From: Candidatus Lutibacillus vidarii
Lineage (GTDB): Bacteria; Actinomycetota; Actinomycetes; Actinomycetales; Dermatophilaceae
Reading direction: 5' to 3'
Length of the DNA: 64,000 nucleotides
NCBI GenBank assembly: GCA_016717165.1
Contig: JADKGA010000003.1
Location: 496,001-560,000 of the forward strand
The notes under the pieces are model-generated. The model saw nothing but the letters and a program-made list of their open reading frames with translations, had not been told where the DNA came from and searched no databases. Positions 31,592 to 40,145 of the stretch are shown here, piece after piece (position 1 is the stretch's first letter; each line of letters starts with the position of its first letter). Made by a program: the position numbers and the translations under genes.

Positions 31592-32403
31592 GTGACGACC
31601 GCCCCGTTCGGGTCTGGACCCGGTATGTCGCGATCGGCGACTCGTTCACCGAGGGCCTCGTTGACGAGGACCCGGACGCTCCGGGCGTCTTCGTCGGCTG
31701 GGCCGACCGGTTGGCTGAGCACCTCGACGCCGTCGCTGCCTCCGCTGGGAAGCCGTTCGCCTACGCCAACCTCGCCATCCGCGGGCGGCTCCTCGCCGAT
31801 GTCGTCGGTCCGCAGCTGGACGCGGCCCTGGCCCAGGGGCCGGACCTGGTCTCGATTGTCGGTGGGGGAAACGACATTCTCCGTCCGTCGGTCGACCTCA
31901 CCGAGGTCGCCGACCGGCTCGAGGCCGCCGTGGTCCAGGCCCGGGCGGCCGGCGCTGACGTCCTTCTCGCGACCCCGACCGACCCGCGCGACGCGGGGCT
32001 GCTGTCCGCGTTGCGGACGCGGCAGGCCGTGCATACCGCCAATGTCCTGACCATCGCCGGGCGGCACGGGGCGTACGTGCTCAACCAGTGGGGGATGGCG
32101 TGGCTGCGGGACTGGCGGATGTGGGGCGTCGACCGCATCCACCCCAACCCCGAGGCGCACCGCCGGCTCGCCCTCGAGGCGATGGCCGCGCTGGGTCTGC
32201 CGGTGCCGGCCGCCGAGGGCGATGCATGGCGCGACCCGCTGCCGCCGCGCGAGGCCGAGGAGCGCTGGACCGCCATCTCGGGGCACGCTCACTGGCTTGT
32301 CGAGTATGCCGGCCCGTGGGTGCGTCGCCGGCTCCGCGGCGAGTCCTCCGGGGACACGGTCACGGCGAAGCGGCCAGTGCTGCGCCCGCTGAACGAGCGC
32401 TGA
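31588..32403 (+). CDS. SGNH/GDSL hydrolase
   Basis: Esterase-like hydrolase of 271 residues. Block I is YVAIGDSFTEGL with the nucleophile Ser, block II the Gly in ANLAIRGRLLADVV, block III the Asn in SIVGGGNDILRP, and block V the catalytic Asp/His in WGVDRIHPNPEAHRRLAL. No signal peptide is seen, so it acts inside the cell. The substrate is unknown; acyl, acetyl or phospholipid esters are possible. The GTG at 31588 overlaps the ung stop by 4 bases, an arrangement that gives coupled translation but no clear functional link. Confidence 0.88.
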   Translation: MSDDRPVRVWTRYVAIGDSFTEGLVDEDPDAPGVFVGWADRLAEHLDAVAASAGKPFAYANLAIRGRLLADVVGPQLDAALAQGPDLVSIVGGGNDILRPSVDLTEVADRLEAAVVQARAAGADVLLATPTDPRDAGLLSALRTRQAVHTANVLTIAGRHGAYVLNQWGMAWLRDWRMWGVDRIHPNPEAHRRLALEAMAALGLPVPAAEGDAWRDPLPPREAEERWTAISGHAHWLVEYAGPWVRRRLRGESSGDTVTAKRPVLRPLNER

Positions 32404-32473
32404 CCGGCCGCCGTGGCCGCGCAGGCGGCCCTGGCGGCCCTGGCGGCGCGACGCCGCAGGGGCCGACGCACCG

Positions 32474-33853
32474 TCAGACGGAGGCGGCGAAGGCCTCCTC
32501 GAGGATGTCCAGGCCCTCGCCCAGGAGGGTGTCGTCGATCGACAGCGGCGGCAGGAAGCGGAAGACATTGCCGAGGGTGCCGCAGGTCAGGGTGACCAGG
32601 CCGCGGGCGTGGCAGGCCTTGTTGATCGCCGCAGTGAGCGCCGCCGCCGGCTCCTTGGTCTCCCGGTCAGTGACGAGCTCCATGGCGACCATCGCACCGC
32701 GGCCGCGGATCTCGCCGACCTGGTGGTAGGTGTCCGCGAGCCGCCCGAGCCGGTCCTTGAGGGTGGCCTCAATCTGCCGGGCCCGACCGCGCAGGTCCTC
32801 CTGCTCCATCGTCTCGATGCTCGCCAGGGCCGCGGCACAGGCCACCGGGTTGCCGCCATAGGTGCCGCCGAGGCCACCGGGATGGATGGTGTCCATGATG
32901 TCGGCGCGGCCGGTGACGGCCGCGAGCGGCATACCGCCGGCGATGCCCTTGGCCGTCGTCATGAGGTCGGGGACGACGCCCTCGTCGTCGCAGGCGAACC
33001 AGTCGCCGCTGCGGCAGAAGCCGGACTGCACCTCGTCGGCGATGAAGAGGATGTCGTGGTCCCGGCACCACTGCGCCAGGGCCGGGAGGAAGCCCCGCGG
33101 CGGGACGATGAAGCCGCCCTCGCCCTGGATCGGCTCGATGATGACGGCCGCGGTGTTCTCCTCGCCGATCTGGGCGTGGATCTGGTCGATGATGTAGCTG
33201 AAGGCCTCGTCGGCGCAGTGCTGCGGACCGCCCGGCCAGCGGTACGGGTAGGCCATCGGGACGCGGTAGAGCTCGCTGGCGAAGGGCCCGAAGCGGTGCT
33301 TGTACGGCATGTTCTTCGCCGTCATGGCCAGGGTGAGGTTGGTCCGCCCGTGGTAGGCGTGGTCGAAGGCGACGATGCCGTCCTTGCCGGTGTAGTGCCG
33401 GGCCACCTTGACGGCGTTCTCGACCGCTTCGGCGCCGGAGTTGAACAGGGCGCTCCGCTTGGGGTGGTCGCCCGGGGTCAGCTCGTTGAGCTTCTCGCAG
33501 ACTGCGACATACTCCTCGTACGGGTTGACCATGAAGCACGTATGGGTGAACTCGGCGATCTGCTTCGACACCGCGTCGATGATCCGCCGGTTGCCATTGC
33601 CGACCGTTGTCACGGCGATGCCAGACCCGAAGTCGATCAGCTGGTTGCCATCGGCGTCGACGAGGATGCCGCCCTGACCTGCAACGACATACGCCGGCAG
33701 GCCCGTGCTCACCCCGGCGGACACGGCCGCGAGCTTGCGCTCGTGCAGCTCACGGGAACGCGGTCCGGGGATCTCGGTGCGCAGGATGCGGCGCTGGCTC
33801 ACCCCTGCAGCAGTGGCCGACTCGGGCGCGGGCGTGCTGGTGGTCGCGGTCAC
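32474..33853 (-). CDS. gabT: 4-aminobutyrate-type aminotransferase
   Basis: Class III PLP aminotransferase of 459 residues that transfers the amino group of GABA or a similar omega-amine to 2-oxoglutarate. Features include VDADGNQLIDFGSGIAVTTV, ALFNSGAEAVENAVKVARHY, FDHAYHGRTNLTLAMT, the cofactor Asp in LFIADEVQSGFCRSG and Schiff-base Lys302 in MTTAKGIAGGMPLAAV. The GTG at 33853 has GGAGTCACC upstream and suits the family N-terminus; a frame running up to 33976 has no such support. No succinate-semialdehyde dehydrogenase lies beside it. Ornithine or acetylornithine specificity is less likely but not excluded. Confidence 0.9.
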   Translation of the reverse strand: MTATTSTPAPESATAAGVSQRRILRTEIPGPRSRELHERKLAAVSAGVSTGLPAYVVAGQGGILVDADGNQLIDFGSGIAVTTVGNGNRRIIDAVSKQIAEFTHTCFMVNPYEEYVAVCEKLNELTPGDHPKRSALFNSGAEAVENAVKVARHYTGKDGIVAFDHAYHGRTNLTLAMTAKNMPYKHRFGPFASELYRVPMAYPYRWPGGPQHCADEAFSYIIDQIHAQIGEENTAAVIIEPIQGEGGFIVPPRGFLPALAQWCRDHDILFIADEVQSGFCRSGDWFACDDEGVVPDLMTTAKGIAGGMPLAAVTGRADIMDTIHPGGLGGTYGGNPVACAAALASIETMEQEDLRGRARQIEATLKDRLGRLADTYHQVGEIRGRGAMVAMELVTDRETKEPAAALTAAINKACHARGLVTLTCGTLGNVFRFLPPLSIDDTLLGEGLDILEEAFAASV

Positions 33854-33981
33854 GGTGACTCCATCGTCGTCGTACGGCGCCTCGACGGCGCCTTCTGCGC
33901 ACCCAGTATGCCGCCTCGCCCTGCGCGACGGGTGGCCCGGGCCACGCCCTCGCGCCGGAGATTGACGTCGCGGCACCCCGC

Positions 33982-33987
33982 TACATT
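33982..33987 (+). promoter_or_regulatory. -10 box of the acyl-CoA dehydrogenase operon (leaderless)
   Basis: TACATT, 6 nt before the ATG at 33994. TTGACG at 33962-33967 could be the -35 but is only 14 nt away. Confidence 0.55.
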
Positions 33988-33993
33988 TCAGGT

Positions 33994-35157
33994 ATGGCGA
34001 TCTCCCGTCTGCTGCCGACCGACGACGCCCGCGACCTCATCGCGATGACCCGCGAGGTCTGCCAGAAGGAGCTCGCCCCACGGGTGGACGCCGCCGAGGA
34101 GGCCCGCGAGCTGCCCCGGGATATCTTCACCACGCTCGGCGACCTGGGCCTGCTGGCGCTGCCCTATCCGGAGGAGTACGGCGGCTCGAACCTGCCGTAC
34201 GAGGTGTATCTCCAGGTCGTCGAGGAGATCGGGGCGGTCTGGATGAGCGTCGCCGTGGGCGTCAGCGTCCACGTGCTCAGCTGCTATCCCGTCGCGACCT
34301 TTGGCACCGAGGCGCAGAAGGAGGAGCTGCTTGTCCCGATGCTCAGCGGGCAGCGGCTCGGGGCCTATGCCCTCTCCGAGCCGCAGGCCGGCTCGGACGT
34401 CTCGGCCATCTCGACCGTGGCGACCCGATCCGCTGAGGCCGATGGCGCTGCAACGGCATACTCGCTGACCGGGACGAAGGCGTGGATCTCGCACGCCGGG
34501 CACGCCGACCACTACACGACCTTCGCCCGGACCAGCGAGGAGGGCTCGCGCGGGCTCTCCTGCTTCATCGTCCCCGGTGACGCGCCGGGGCTCACCTTCG
34601 GCACCCCCGAGAAGAAGATGGGGCTGCACTCCGACACCGTCTCGCAGGTCTACTTCGACAAGGTCCCCGTCCCGGCCTCCCGTCGGATCGGCGCCGAAGG
34701 GCAGGGGATGGCGCTGGCCCTGTCGGCCCTGTCCGCCGGGCGTCTCGGCATCGCCGCCGCGTCGACCGGGCTGGCCCAGGCCGCGCTCGACCTCGCGGTG
34801 AAGTACGCCAAGGAGCGCGAGCAGTTCGGCTCCCGGATCGCCGACTTCCAGGGCGTGTCCTTCCTGCTGGCCGACATGCAGGCCGCGGTGCTCTCCGGGC
34901 GGGCGATGTACCTCCACGCCGCTCGGCTGCGCGACGCCGGCCGGGACTTCTCCACCGAGGCGGCCGCCGCGAAGCTCGTCTGCACCGACGCCGCGATGCG
35001 GGTGACGATGGACGCGGTCCAGGTGCTCGGCGGCTACGGGTACACCCAGGACTTCCCGGCCGAGCGCTACATGCGCGAGGCCAAGGTCACCCAGATCTTC
35101 GAGGGGACCAACCAGATCCAGCGCCTCGTCATCGGCCGGGCGCTGCTCAAGGACTGA
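33994..35157 (+). CDS. Acyl-CoA dehydrogenase
   Basis: FAD enzyme of 387 residues that introduces the first double bond in beta-oxidation or branched-chain acyl-CoA breakdown. The two family signatures are clear: GAYALSEPQAGSDVSAI near residue 125 and QVLGGYGYTQDFPAERYMR near residue 345. The catalytic-base region FEGTNQIQRLVIGRAL is at the C-terminus. Chain-length preference is unresolved. It is the first gene of a pair with the short-chain dehydrogenase 16 bases downstream. The pair may oxidise one acyl-CoA chain in consecutive steps if a hydratase is supplied from elsewhere. Confidence 0.93.
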   Translation: MAISRLLPTDDARDLIAMTREVCQKELAPRVDAAEEARELPRDIFTTLGDLGLLALPYPEEYGGSNLPYEVYLQVVEEIGAVWMSVAVGVSVHVLSCYPVATFGTEAQKEELLVPMLSGQRLGAYALSEPQAGSDVSAISTVATRSAEADGAATAYSLTGTKAWISHAGHADHYTTFARTSEEGSRGLSCFIVPGDAPGLTFGTPEKKMGLHSDTVSQVYFDKVPVPASRRIGAEGQGMALALSALSAGRLGIAAASTGLAQAALDLAVKYAKEREQFGSRIADFQGVSFLLADMQAAVLSGRAMYLHAARLRDAGRDFSTEAAAAKLVCTDAAMRVTMDAVQVLGGYGYTQDFPAERYMREAKVTQIFEGTNQIQRLVIGRALLKD

Positions 35158-35173
35158 CCGACAGGAGACTCCC

Positions 35174-35938
35174 GTGCAGCTGACCTCCACCTCCGTGGCC
35201 GTCGTGACCGGCGCCGCGTCCGGCCTCGGCAAGGCGACCACGCGCCGGCTCGTCGCCGACGGCGCGAAGGTCGTCATGGTCGACCTCCCCGGCCCGCGGG
35301 GCGAGGCCCTGGCGGCCGAGCTCGGCTCGTCGGTGCGCTTCGCGCCGGCCGACGTCCGGGACGAGGCGTCGGTGGCCGCGGCGATCGACGCCGCCCGTGA
35401 GCTCGGTGAGCTCCGGGTCGCCGTGACCTGCGCCGGCGTGGCGACCCCGGGCCGGGTCATCGGGCGCAAGGGTCCGCTGCCGCTGGAGACCTTCCGGACC
35501 GTCATCGACATCAACCTCGTCGGGTCCTTCAACGTCCTGCGGCTCGCCGCGGCCGCGATGACGGCCAATGAGCCCGTCGACGGTGACCGTGGCGTCGTCG
35601 TCATGACCGCCTCCATCGCCGCCTATGACGGCCAGGTCGGTCAGGCCGCCTACGCCGCGAGCAAGGGCGGCATTGTCGGCCTGACCCTCTCGGCCGCCCG
35701 GGACCTCGCGGACAAGGCGATCCGGGTGGTGACGATCGCCCCCGGGGTGTTCATGACCCCGATGATGGCGGGGCTACCCGAGGAGACCAAGGCCTCTTTG
35801 GAGGCCCTCGTGCCGCACCCGGCCCGGCTCGGTCGGCCCAGCGAGTATGCCGACTTGATGCGCCATATCGTCGCCAACGGGCTGCTCAACGGCGAGGTCA
35901 TCCGCCTCGACGGCGCCCTGCGGATGCCGCCGCGCTAA
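35174..35938 (+). CDS. Short-chain dehydrogenase, 3-hydroxyacyl-CoA dehydrogenase type 2-like
   Basis: NAD-dependent SDR of 254 residues. The cofactor loop is VVTGAASGLGKATTR, the NAG-equivalent CAGVATPG, and the active site Ser-Tyr-Lys is in MTASIAAYDGQVGQAAYAASKGG. The long insert GRVIGRKGPLPLETFRTVID is a hallmark of the type 2 hydroxyacyl-CoA dehydrogenases related to HSD17B10. It would oxidise 3-hydroxyacyl-CoA to 3-ketoacyl-CoA. The GTG at 35174 follows AGGAGACTCCC, and the gene is co-transcribed with the acyl-CoA dehydrogenase. A simpler alcohol dehydrogenase role is possible but less likely in this setting. Confidence 0.88.
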   Translation: MQLTSTSVAVVTGAASGLGKATTRRLVADGAKVVMVDLPGPRGEALAAELGSSVRFAPADVRDEASVAAAIDAARELGELRVAVTCAGVATPGRVIGRKGPLPLETFRTVIDINLVGSFNVLRLAAAAMTANEPVDGDRGVVVMTASIAAYDGQVGQAAYAASKGGIVGLTLSAARDLADKAIRVVTIAPGVFMTPMMAGLPEETKASLEALVPHPARLGRPSEYADLMRHIVANGLLNGEVIRLDGALRMPPR

Positions 35939-35973
35939 GCGACCTCTTCCGGGGTTCCGCTGCGGCGCAGAGA

Positions 35974-35995
35974 CCCGCCCCCGCCCCCGCCCCCC
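35974..35995 (-). other. G-quadruplex-capable tract
   Basis: Four C-runs of 3, 5, 5 and 6 separated by single Gs. The minus strand can form a four-layer-type G-quadruplex with one-base loops. Confidence 0.5.
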
Positions 35996-36014
35996 ACTTG
36001 TCCACACCCCCTCA

Positions 36015-36059
36015 TGCAAAGACACACCTTTAGAACGGTTCTAAAGGTGTGTCTTTGCA
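36015..36059. repeat. 45-bp near-perfect palindrome
   Basis: Two 22-base arms (36015-36036 and 36038-36059) are exact reverse complements around a single G. The core reads TTTAGAACGGTTCTAAA, and the arms end in TGCAAAG/CTTTGCA. Outer bases ACCCCCT and AGGGGGT extend the pairing after a 2-base bulge. It is far more AT-rich than the surroundings and has no T-run on either side, so it is not a plain terminator. Confidence 0.9.
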
Positions 36060-36308
36060 AGGGGGTGGGGGGTTATCCACAGAGGGTTGACAAGGGGAGC
36101 CAGGGGCAGGCATTGGCGGGGTCGGCCTCGTCGGGAACGTCCACCACGAGGTCGTTCGAGGTCGTAGCCCCCCTGGTGGTCGGCAGGTGGCCTAGCCCAG
36201 GGTGCGCTCCGACGACTTGAGCAGGGTGCCATCCGACGAGCTGAGCAGAGGGACCTGTTCCGAGCACATCACCCACACATGACTGACCTTCGCGGCGCAC
36301 CATGACGC

Positions 36309-36337
36309 GACCCGGCCATCTCATACCTGGCCGGGTC
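36309..36337 (+). terminator. Hairpin before the esterase gene
   Basis: GACCCGGCCA and TGGCCGGGTC form a perfect 10-bp stem with a 9-nt loop, followed by CTCTCCTGTCT. It could end a short transcript from the structured gap. Confidence 0.55.
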
Positions 36338-36457
36338 CTCTCCTGTCTAACGGATCACCGGCGCCGCACCTGGCACCGACACGCCCACAGTCGACGCGGG
36401 CGAGGGGCCGCAAGGCCCGGGACGGCATACCGCAGCGACCGTAGGGTCGACAGTGCT

Positions 36458-37201
36458 ATGGACCGCTACGAGATCTCCCTCTTCAGCCCGGGCCTGGACC
36501 GGCCCCTGTCGGTCATCCGGTACGGCCACTGGGGCCGCCCGGTCGTCGTCTTTCCCACCTCGGGTGGCCGCGCTGCGGACTATGCCGACCGCGGCATGGT
36601 CGACGCCTTGTCCTTCCTCATCGACGCCGGCCGGATCAAGCTCTACTGCCTGGACTCCCTGGACCACCTCTCGTGGAGCAACAAGGCGGTCGACCACGAG
36701 ACCCGCGCGCGGCACCACGACGACTACGAGCGGTGGGTGACCGAGGAGGTCGTCCGGTTCATCCGGGGGGACTCGCCCGGTTCTGGTGACCTGCTCGCCA
36801 CCGGCTGCAGCCTCGGCGGCTTCCACGCGGTCCACTTCGCGCTGCGCCGGCCCGACCTGTTCCCCGTCGCGATCGCCAGCTCGGGCGCCTTCGACCCGTC
36901 CTGGTGGAACACCTGGGGGTATGCCGGTCTATCGGCCTATGTCCACAACCCCATGTGGTACGTCCCCGATCTCAGCGGCGAGCACCTCGACTGGCTCCGT
37001 AGCCGGCTCCACCTGGTCCTCACCGTGGGGCGCGGGCCCTTCGAAAACGAGACCGGCTGCCTCCCGACGACACGGGCGCTTGCGAGTCGCCTGCAGGACA
37101 AGGGGATTCACTGCGAGCTCGACGAGTGGGGTGACGACGCCAGTCACGACTGGCCGTGGTGGCAGCGCCAGATCGTCCACCACCTGCCCCGGTTCTGCTG
37201 A
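36458..37201 (+). CDS. Alpha/beta-hydrolase, esterase-like (COG4947 type)
   Basis: Hydrolase of 247 residues starting MDRYEISLFSPGLDRPLSVI. The nucleophile elbow is ATGCSLGGFHAVHFAL (Ser in GCSLG), an oxyanion block PVVVFPTSGGRAADYAD lies near residue 30, and the likely catalytic His is in DDASHDWPWWQRQ close to the end. It resembles the esterase D-like COG4947 branch. The ATG at 36458 is preceded by TAGGGT 10 nt away. It lies 102 bases before an ATP-grasp gene on the same strand. Together they look like a two-enzyme module in which one makes and the other trims an amide or ester; that pairing is inference. Confidence 0.78.
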   Translation: MDRYEISLFSPGLDRPLSVIRYGHWGRPVVVFPTSGGRAADYADRGMVDALSFLIDAGRIKLYCLDSLDHLSWSNKAVDHETRARHHDDYERWVTEEVVRFIRGDSPGSGDLLATGCSLGGFHAVHFALRRPDLFPVAIASSGAFDPSWWNTWGYAGLSAYVHNPMWYVPDLSGEHLDWLRSRLHLVLTVGRGPFENETGCLPTTRALASRLQDKGIHCELDEWGDDASHDWPWWQRQIVHHLPRFC

Positions 37202-37303
37202 CCCGCAGCCCGAAACGCACCGGCCACCCCCCTCCCGGAGGGCGCCGGGCACGCAGTACCGTCGCACCCACCGATCGTCATCCACACGCCCTGGAGGACA
37301 CCC

Positions 37304-38560
37304 GTGGCCACGCCGCGCACCCATCTCATCGGCCTGCTCCTCGGCGCCGAGGAGGACTGGCCGAGGGCCTTCGAGACCGTCCTCGGCATGGTCGACCCGA
37401 TCCGCCGTCGCGGTGAGCGGCATACCATCACGTCCGAGCGACTGACGATCGAGCCCTTCCACCTCACCGACCCGGTGCGCCCCGGCCTGGTCATCGACCG
37501 GCTGGCCTACTGGTACTACCACCCGCGCGAGTGGCTCAAGAAGGCCGCCCTCACCCACGGGACCTACCTGCTCAACAGCCCGTTCACGTTCCAGTCGATG
37601 GAGAAGCACTCCGCCTACTGCGCGATGCTGCGGCTCGGCCTGAAGATCCCCGACACCATCCTCGTGCCGTACAAGAACCCGGTCGACAACACCCGCTGGG
37701 CCTACACCTCGGCGACCTACAACCTCCCCTTCGACCTCGACGAGCTGGCCGACCAGCTCGGCTACCCGCTGTACATGAAGCCCTTCGACGGCGGCGGCTG
37801 GCGCGGGGTCTCGCGGGTGGAGGACTCCGACGGGCTGCACCGGGCGTATGACGAGTCCGGCGAGATGCTCATGCACCTGCAGGCCACCGTCGACTTCGAG
37901 TCCTTCGCCCGGGCCCTGTCGATCGGGCCGGAGACGATGGTCATGGACTTCCGCCCGGACGAGCCGATGCACAGCCGGTACCACGTCAGCCATGACTTCC
38001 TCTCGCCGTCCTCGGGCCACCAGGCCGCGGCCATCTCCCGGATCGTCAACGCCTTCTTCAAGTGGGAGTTCAACTCCGCCGAGATGCTCGTCCGCGGCGA
38101 CGAGGTCTACCCCATCGACTACGCCAACGCCTGCCCCGATGTCGCGATCACCTCGCTGCACTACTACTTCCCCTGGGCGATCACGGCGCTGGTCAAGTGG
38201 TCGGTCTTCTGCCTGGTCACCGGCCGCCGTGGGCACGTCGACCTGCGGACGACGAAGTTCTTCGCCATCGCCGACAATCCCGACATGACGTATGACGACA
38301 AGCTCGCGGGGTACCTCGCCCTCGCGGAGGACTACTTCGAGTCGCAGCGGTATGCCGACTTCGTGGCCCGCAACCTCGGCTATCTGGACGAGCGGGTCCT
38401 CGACTGGGTCTGCGGCCCGGACTTTGACGACCTCATCGTCTCCACCGTCAAGGCGACCTACCCGAAGCACGAGCAGGAGAAGTTCGTCGCCCATTTCCGC
38501 GGCCTCACCGGGATCTGGGCCACCGACCACGCCCGGACCCCGTACGCCGCAGCGGGCTGA
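37304..38560 (+). CDS. ATP-grasp ligase-like protein, unknown substrate
   Basis: A 418-residue protein with an ATP-grasp core. The N-terminal third (MATPRTHLIGLLLGAEEDWP) is a pre-ATP-grasp domain. The ATP-binding strand-loop is GYPLYMKPFDGGGWRGVSRV with Lys and the Gly-rich loop (about residue 155). The metal-binding end has FFKWEFNSAEMLVRGDEVYP and PIDYANACPDVAI. ATP-grasp enzymes join a carboxylate to an amine, thiol or other nucleophile through an acyl phosphate. No known pathway gene surrounds it other than the esterase upstream. The GTG at 37304 follows GGAGGACACCC. Substrate unknown; peptide ligase, carboxylate-amine ligase or tail modification are all open. Confidence 0.72.
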   Translation: MATPRTHLIGLLLGAEEDWPRAFETVLGMVDPIRRRGERHTITSERLTIEPFHLTDPVRPGLVIDRLAYWYYHPREWLKKAALTHGTYLLNSPFTFQSMEKHSAYCAMLRLGLKIPDTILVPYKNPVDNTRWAYTSATYNLPFDLDELADQLGYPLYMKPFDGGGWRGVSRVEDSDGLHRAYDESGEMLMHLQATVDFESFARALSIGPETMVMDFRPDEPMHSRYHVSHDFLSPSSGHQAAAISRIVNAFFKWEFNSAEMLVRGDEVYPIDYANACPDVAITSLHYYFPWAITALVKWSVFCLVTGRRGHVDLRTTKFFAIADNPDMTYDDKLAGYLALAEDYFESQRYADFVARNLGYLDERVLDWVCGPDFDDLIVSTVKATYPKHEQEKFVAHFRGLTGIWATDHARTPYAAAG

Positions 38561-38597
38561 ACCAGCCGAAAAGCGCACTGCTTGACCGGGTTCAGCC
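38555..38597. terminator. Bidirectional terminator-like inverted repeat holding both stop codons
   Basis: GGCTGAACC (38555-38563) and GGTTCAGCC (38589-38597) are exact complements with 25 bases between. The TGA of the ATP-grasp gene and the stop of the convergent antiporter gene lie inside the arms. Confidence 0.55.
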
Positions 38598-40082
38598 TTC
38601 GCTGAGGCCGAAGACGGCGTCGAGGTCCGGTGGCGACTCGGGCTCGACGAGGACGAGGACCTGGTCCCCGGCGAGCAGGGGGGTCTCGCCGCGCGGGGGG
38701 AGGACGGCGCCGTCGCGGACCACCAGGCTGACCCAGGCGTCGCCGCCGAGATCCAGGTCGTCCAGCGCGGCACCATCGGCGGCCGACCCGGGCGCCACGA
38801 CCCGACGGACGACGCTGGACGGCTCCTCGCGCAGCCGGACCCCGAGCGACCAGGGCTCCGGCTCGCGCAGGTGCATCGGCACGCCGAGGCGTCGCGCGGC
38901 GTAGGGAACCGAACCGCCCTGGACAATGACCGAGAAGACGACGACCACAACGACGATCTGGTACAGCCGGGTCGGTTCGGCGACCGAGGCCGACAGCAGG
39001 TAGGTGCCGAGCAGGATCGGAACGGCCCCCTTGAGGCCGGCCCACATGACGAACAGTCGTTCTCCCCGACTGAGGTCGACGGTGAGGAGCAGCAGCCCGA
39101 CCAGGACCGGCCGCACGACGACCGCGGCGAAGACGCCGATCGCCAGCCCGACCGCCCATACCCGGGGGGCGGCGAGCGCCGAGACGGACACCGTCATACC
39201 GAGCAGGCCGAAGGCCGTCATCTCGGCCATGCTCGCCAGGGAGGAGTGGAAGCGGACGATCTCGGCCTTGTATGGCGCCCGGGTGTCGCCGACGACGATG
39301 CCCGCGATGAAGACGGCGAGGAAGCCCGAGCCGTGCAGGACCGTTCCGAGGCCGAAGATCACCCCCGCGACGAGCAGGGTCCGGATCGGGTACAGCGCCG
39401 CGGTGGGCAGCGGGACGCGCCGCATGAGGAAGGACAGCACGCGCCCGCCGAGGAGCCCGACTGCCGCGCCGATGACCATCTGGAGGGCGAACTCCCATGC
39501 CCCGGCACCGACGGCGGCCAGGCCGGTGGGCGCCGCAGCGCCGCCGTGCGCACCGGTGGCGGCGAGCAAGGCCGCCATCGCCGCGATGCCGACCGGGTCG
39601 TTGGCGCCGGATTCGCCCTCGAGGATCGTCCCGGACCGGCCGGCGATCTCCCTGCGGCCCAGGACCGAGAAGACGACGGCCGGGTCGGTCGGCGACAGTG
39701 CCACCCCGAGCAGCAGGGCGGACAGCCAGTCGAACCCGAAGAGCAGGTGGGCGACCGCGGCCACACCGAGGGTGGTGACGAGCGTGCCGAGGACCCCGAG
39801 CCAGATGATCGCGCCGCTGGACTGGCGGAACCGGCGCCAGCCGATGTGCATGCCACCGTCGAAGAGCAGCACGACGAGCATGACCGTGACGATCCGCTGC
39901 ACCGAGAGGACCCGCACCGCGCCGACGGCGGGGATGGCCTGGGCGAGCAGCGCGCCGCCGACGAGGAAGAGCGCGGGGGCCGGGACGCTGAGCCGCTCGC
40001 TCAGCCGGTTCGCCCAGACCGCGGCAAGGCCAGCGAGGCTGACGAGCAGGACCAGTGCGGCATAGCCGACGACATCATCCAT
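38592..40082 (-). CDS. CPA1 potassium/proton antiporter (NhaP2/CvrA-like)
   Basis: Cation/proton antiporter of 496 residues with 12-13 helices over the first 390 residues. Family marks are LLFDGGMHIGWRRFRQ, GVALSPTDPAVVFSVL and ILEGESGANDPVGIAAM, the last holding the ion-binding Asn-Asp. The C-terminal part (about 405-496, SSVVRRVVAPGSAADGAALD, then LVLVEPESPPD) is a TrkA_C-type regulatory domain, as in NhaP2/CvrA potassium antiporters. It would expel K+ or Na+ in exchange for protons and help pH or osmotic balance. The ATG at 40082 is used. It converges on the ATP-grasp gene. Confidence 0.9.
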   Translation of the reverse strand: MDDVVGYAALVLLVSLAGLAAVWANRLSERLSVPAPALFLVGGALLAQAIPAVGAVRVLSVQRIVTVMLVVLLFDGGMHIGWRRFRQSSGAIIWLGVLGTLVTTLGVAAVAHLLFGFDWLSALLLGVALSPTDPAVVFSVLGRREIAGRSGTILEGESGANDPVGIAAMAALLAATGAHGGAAAPTGLAAVGAGAWEFALQMVIGAAVGLLGGRVLSFLMRRVPLPTAALYPIRTLLVAGVIFGLGTVLHGSGFLAVFIAGIVVGDTRAPYKAEIVRFHSSLASMAEMTAFGLLGMTVSVSALAAPRVWAVGLAIGVFAAVVVRPVLVGLLLLTVDLSRGERLFVMWAGLKGAVPILLGTYLLSASVAEPTRLYQIVVVVVVFSVIVQGGSVPYAARRLGVPMHLREPEPWSLGVRLREEPSSVVRRVVAPGSAADGAALDDLDLGGDAWVSLVVRDGAVLPPRGETPLLAGDQVLVLVEPESPPDLDAVFGLSEG

Positions 40083-40145
40083 GGTGCCCCTTGGGGGTCG
40101 GGCGGGCGTATGCCGACCAGACTTCCCGGCGCACCGTCGTCCAGC

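Larger units (their letters stand above)
35939..36457. other. Structured intergenic region of 0.5 kb
   Basis: No gene is seen. In order it contains a C-tract array with G-quadruplex potential on the minus strand (35974-35995), a DnaA-box-like site (35998-36006), a 45-bp palindrome (36015-36059) and a second DnaA-box-like site (36073-36081). Then come two 17-bp direct repeats differing at two positions (36208-36224 and 36232-36248), a hairpin (36309-36337) and a TAGGGT box (36442-36447) before the esterase. A small RNA ending at the hairpin is possible but unproven. Confidence 0.6.

Noticed and set aside
35974..36081. Chromosomal replication origin
   Set aside because: Only two DnaA-box-like sites, and no dnaA, dnaN, rpmH or gidA nearby; TTGTCCACA also occurs singly at 24355.
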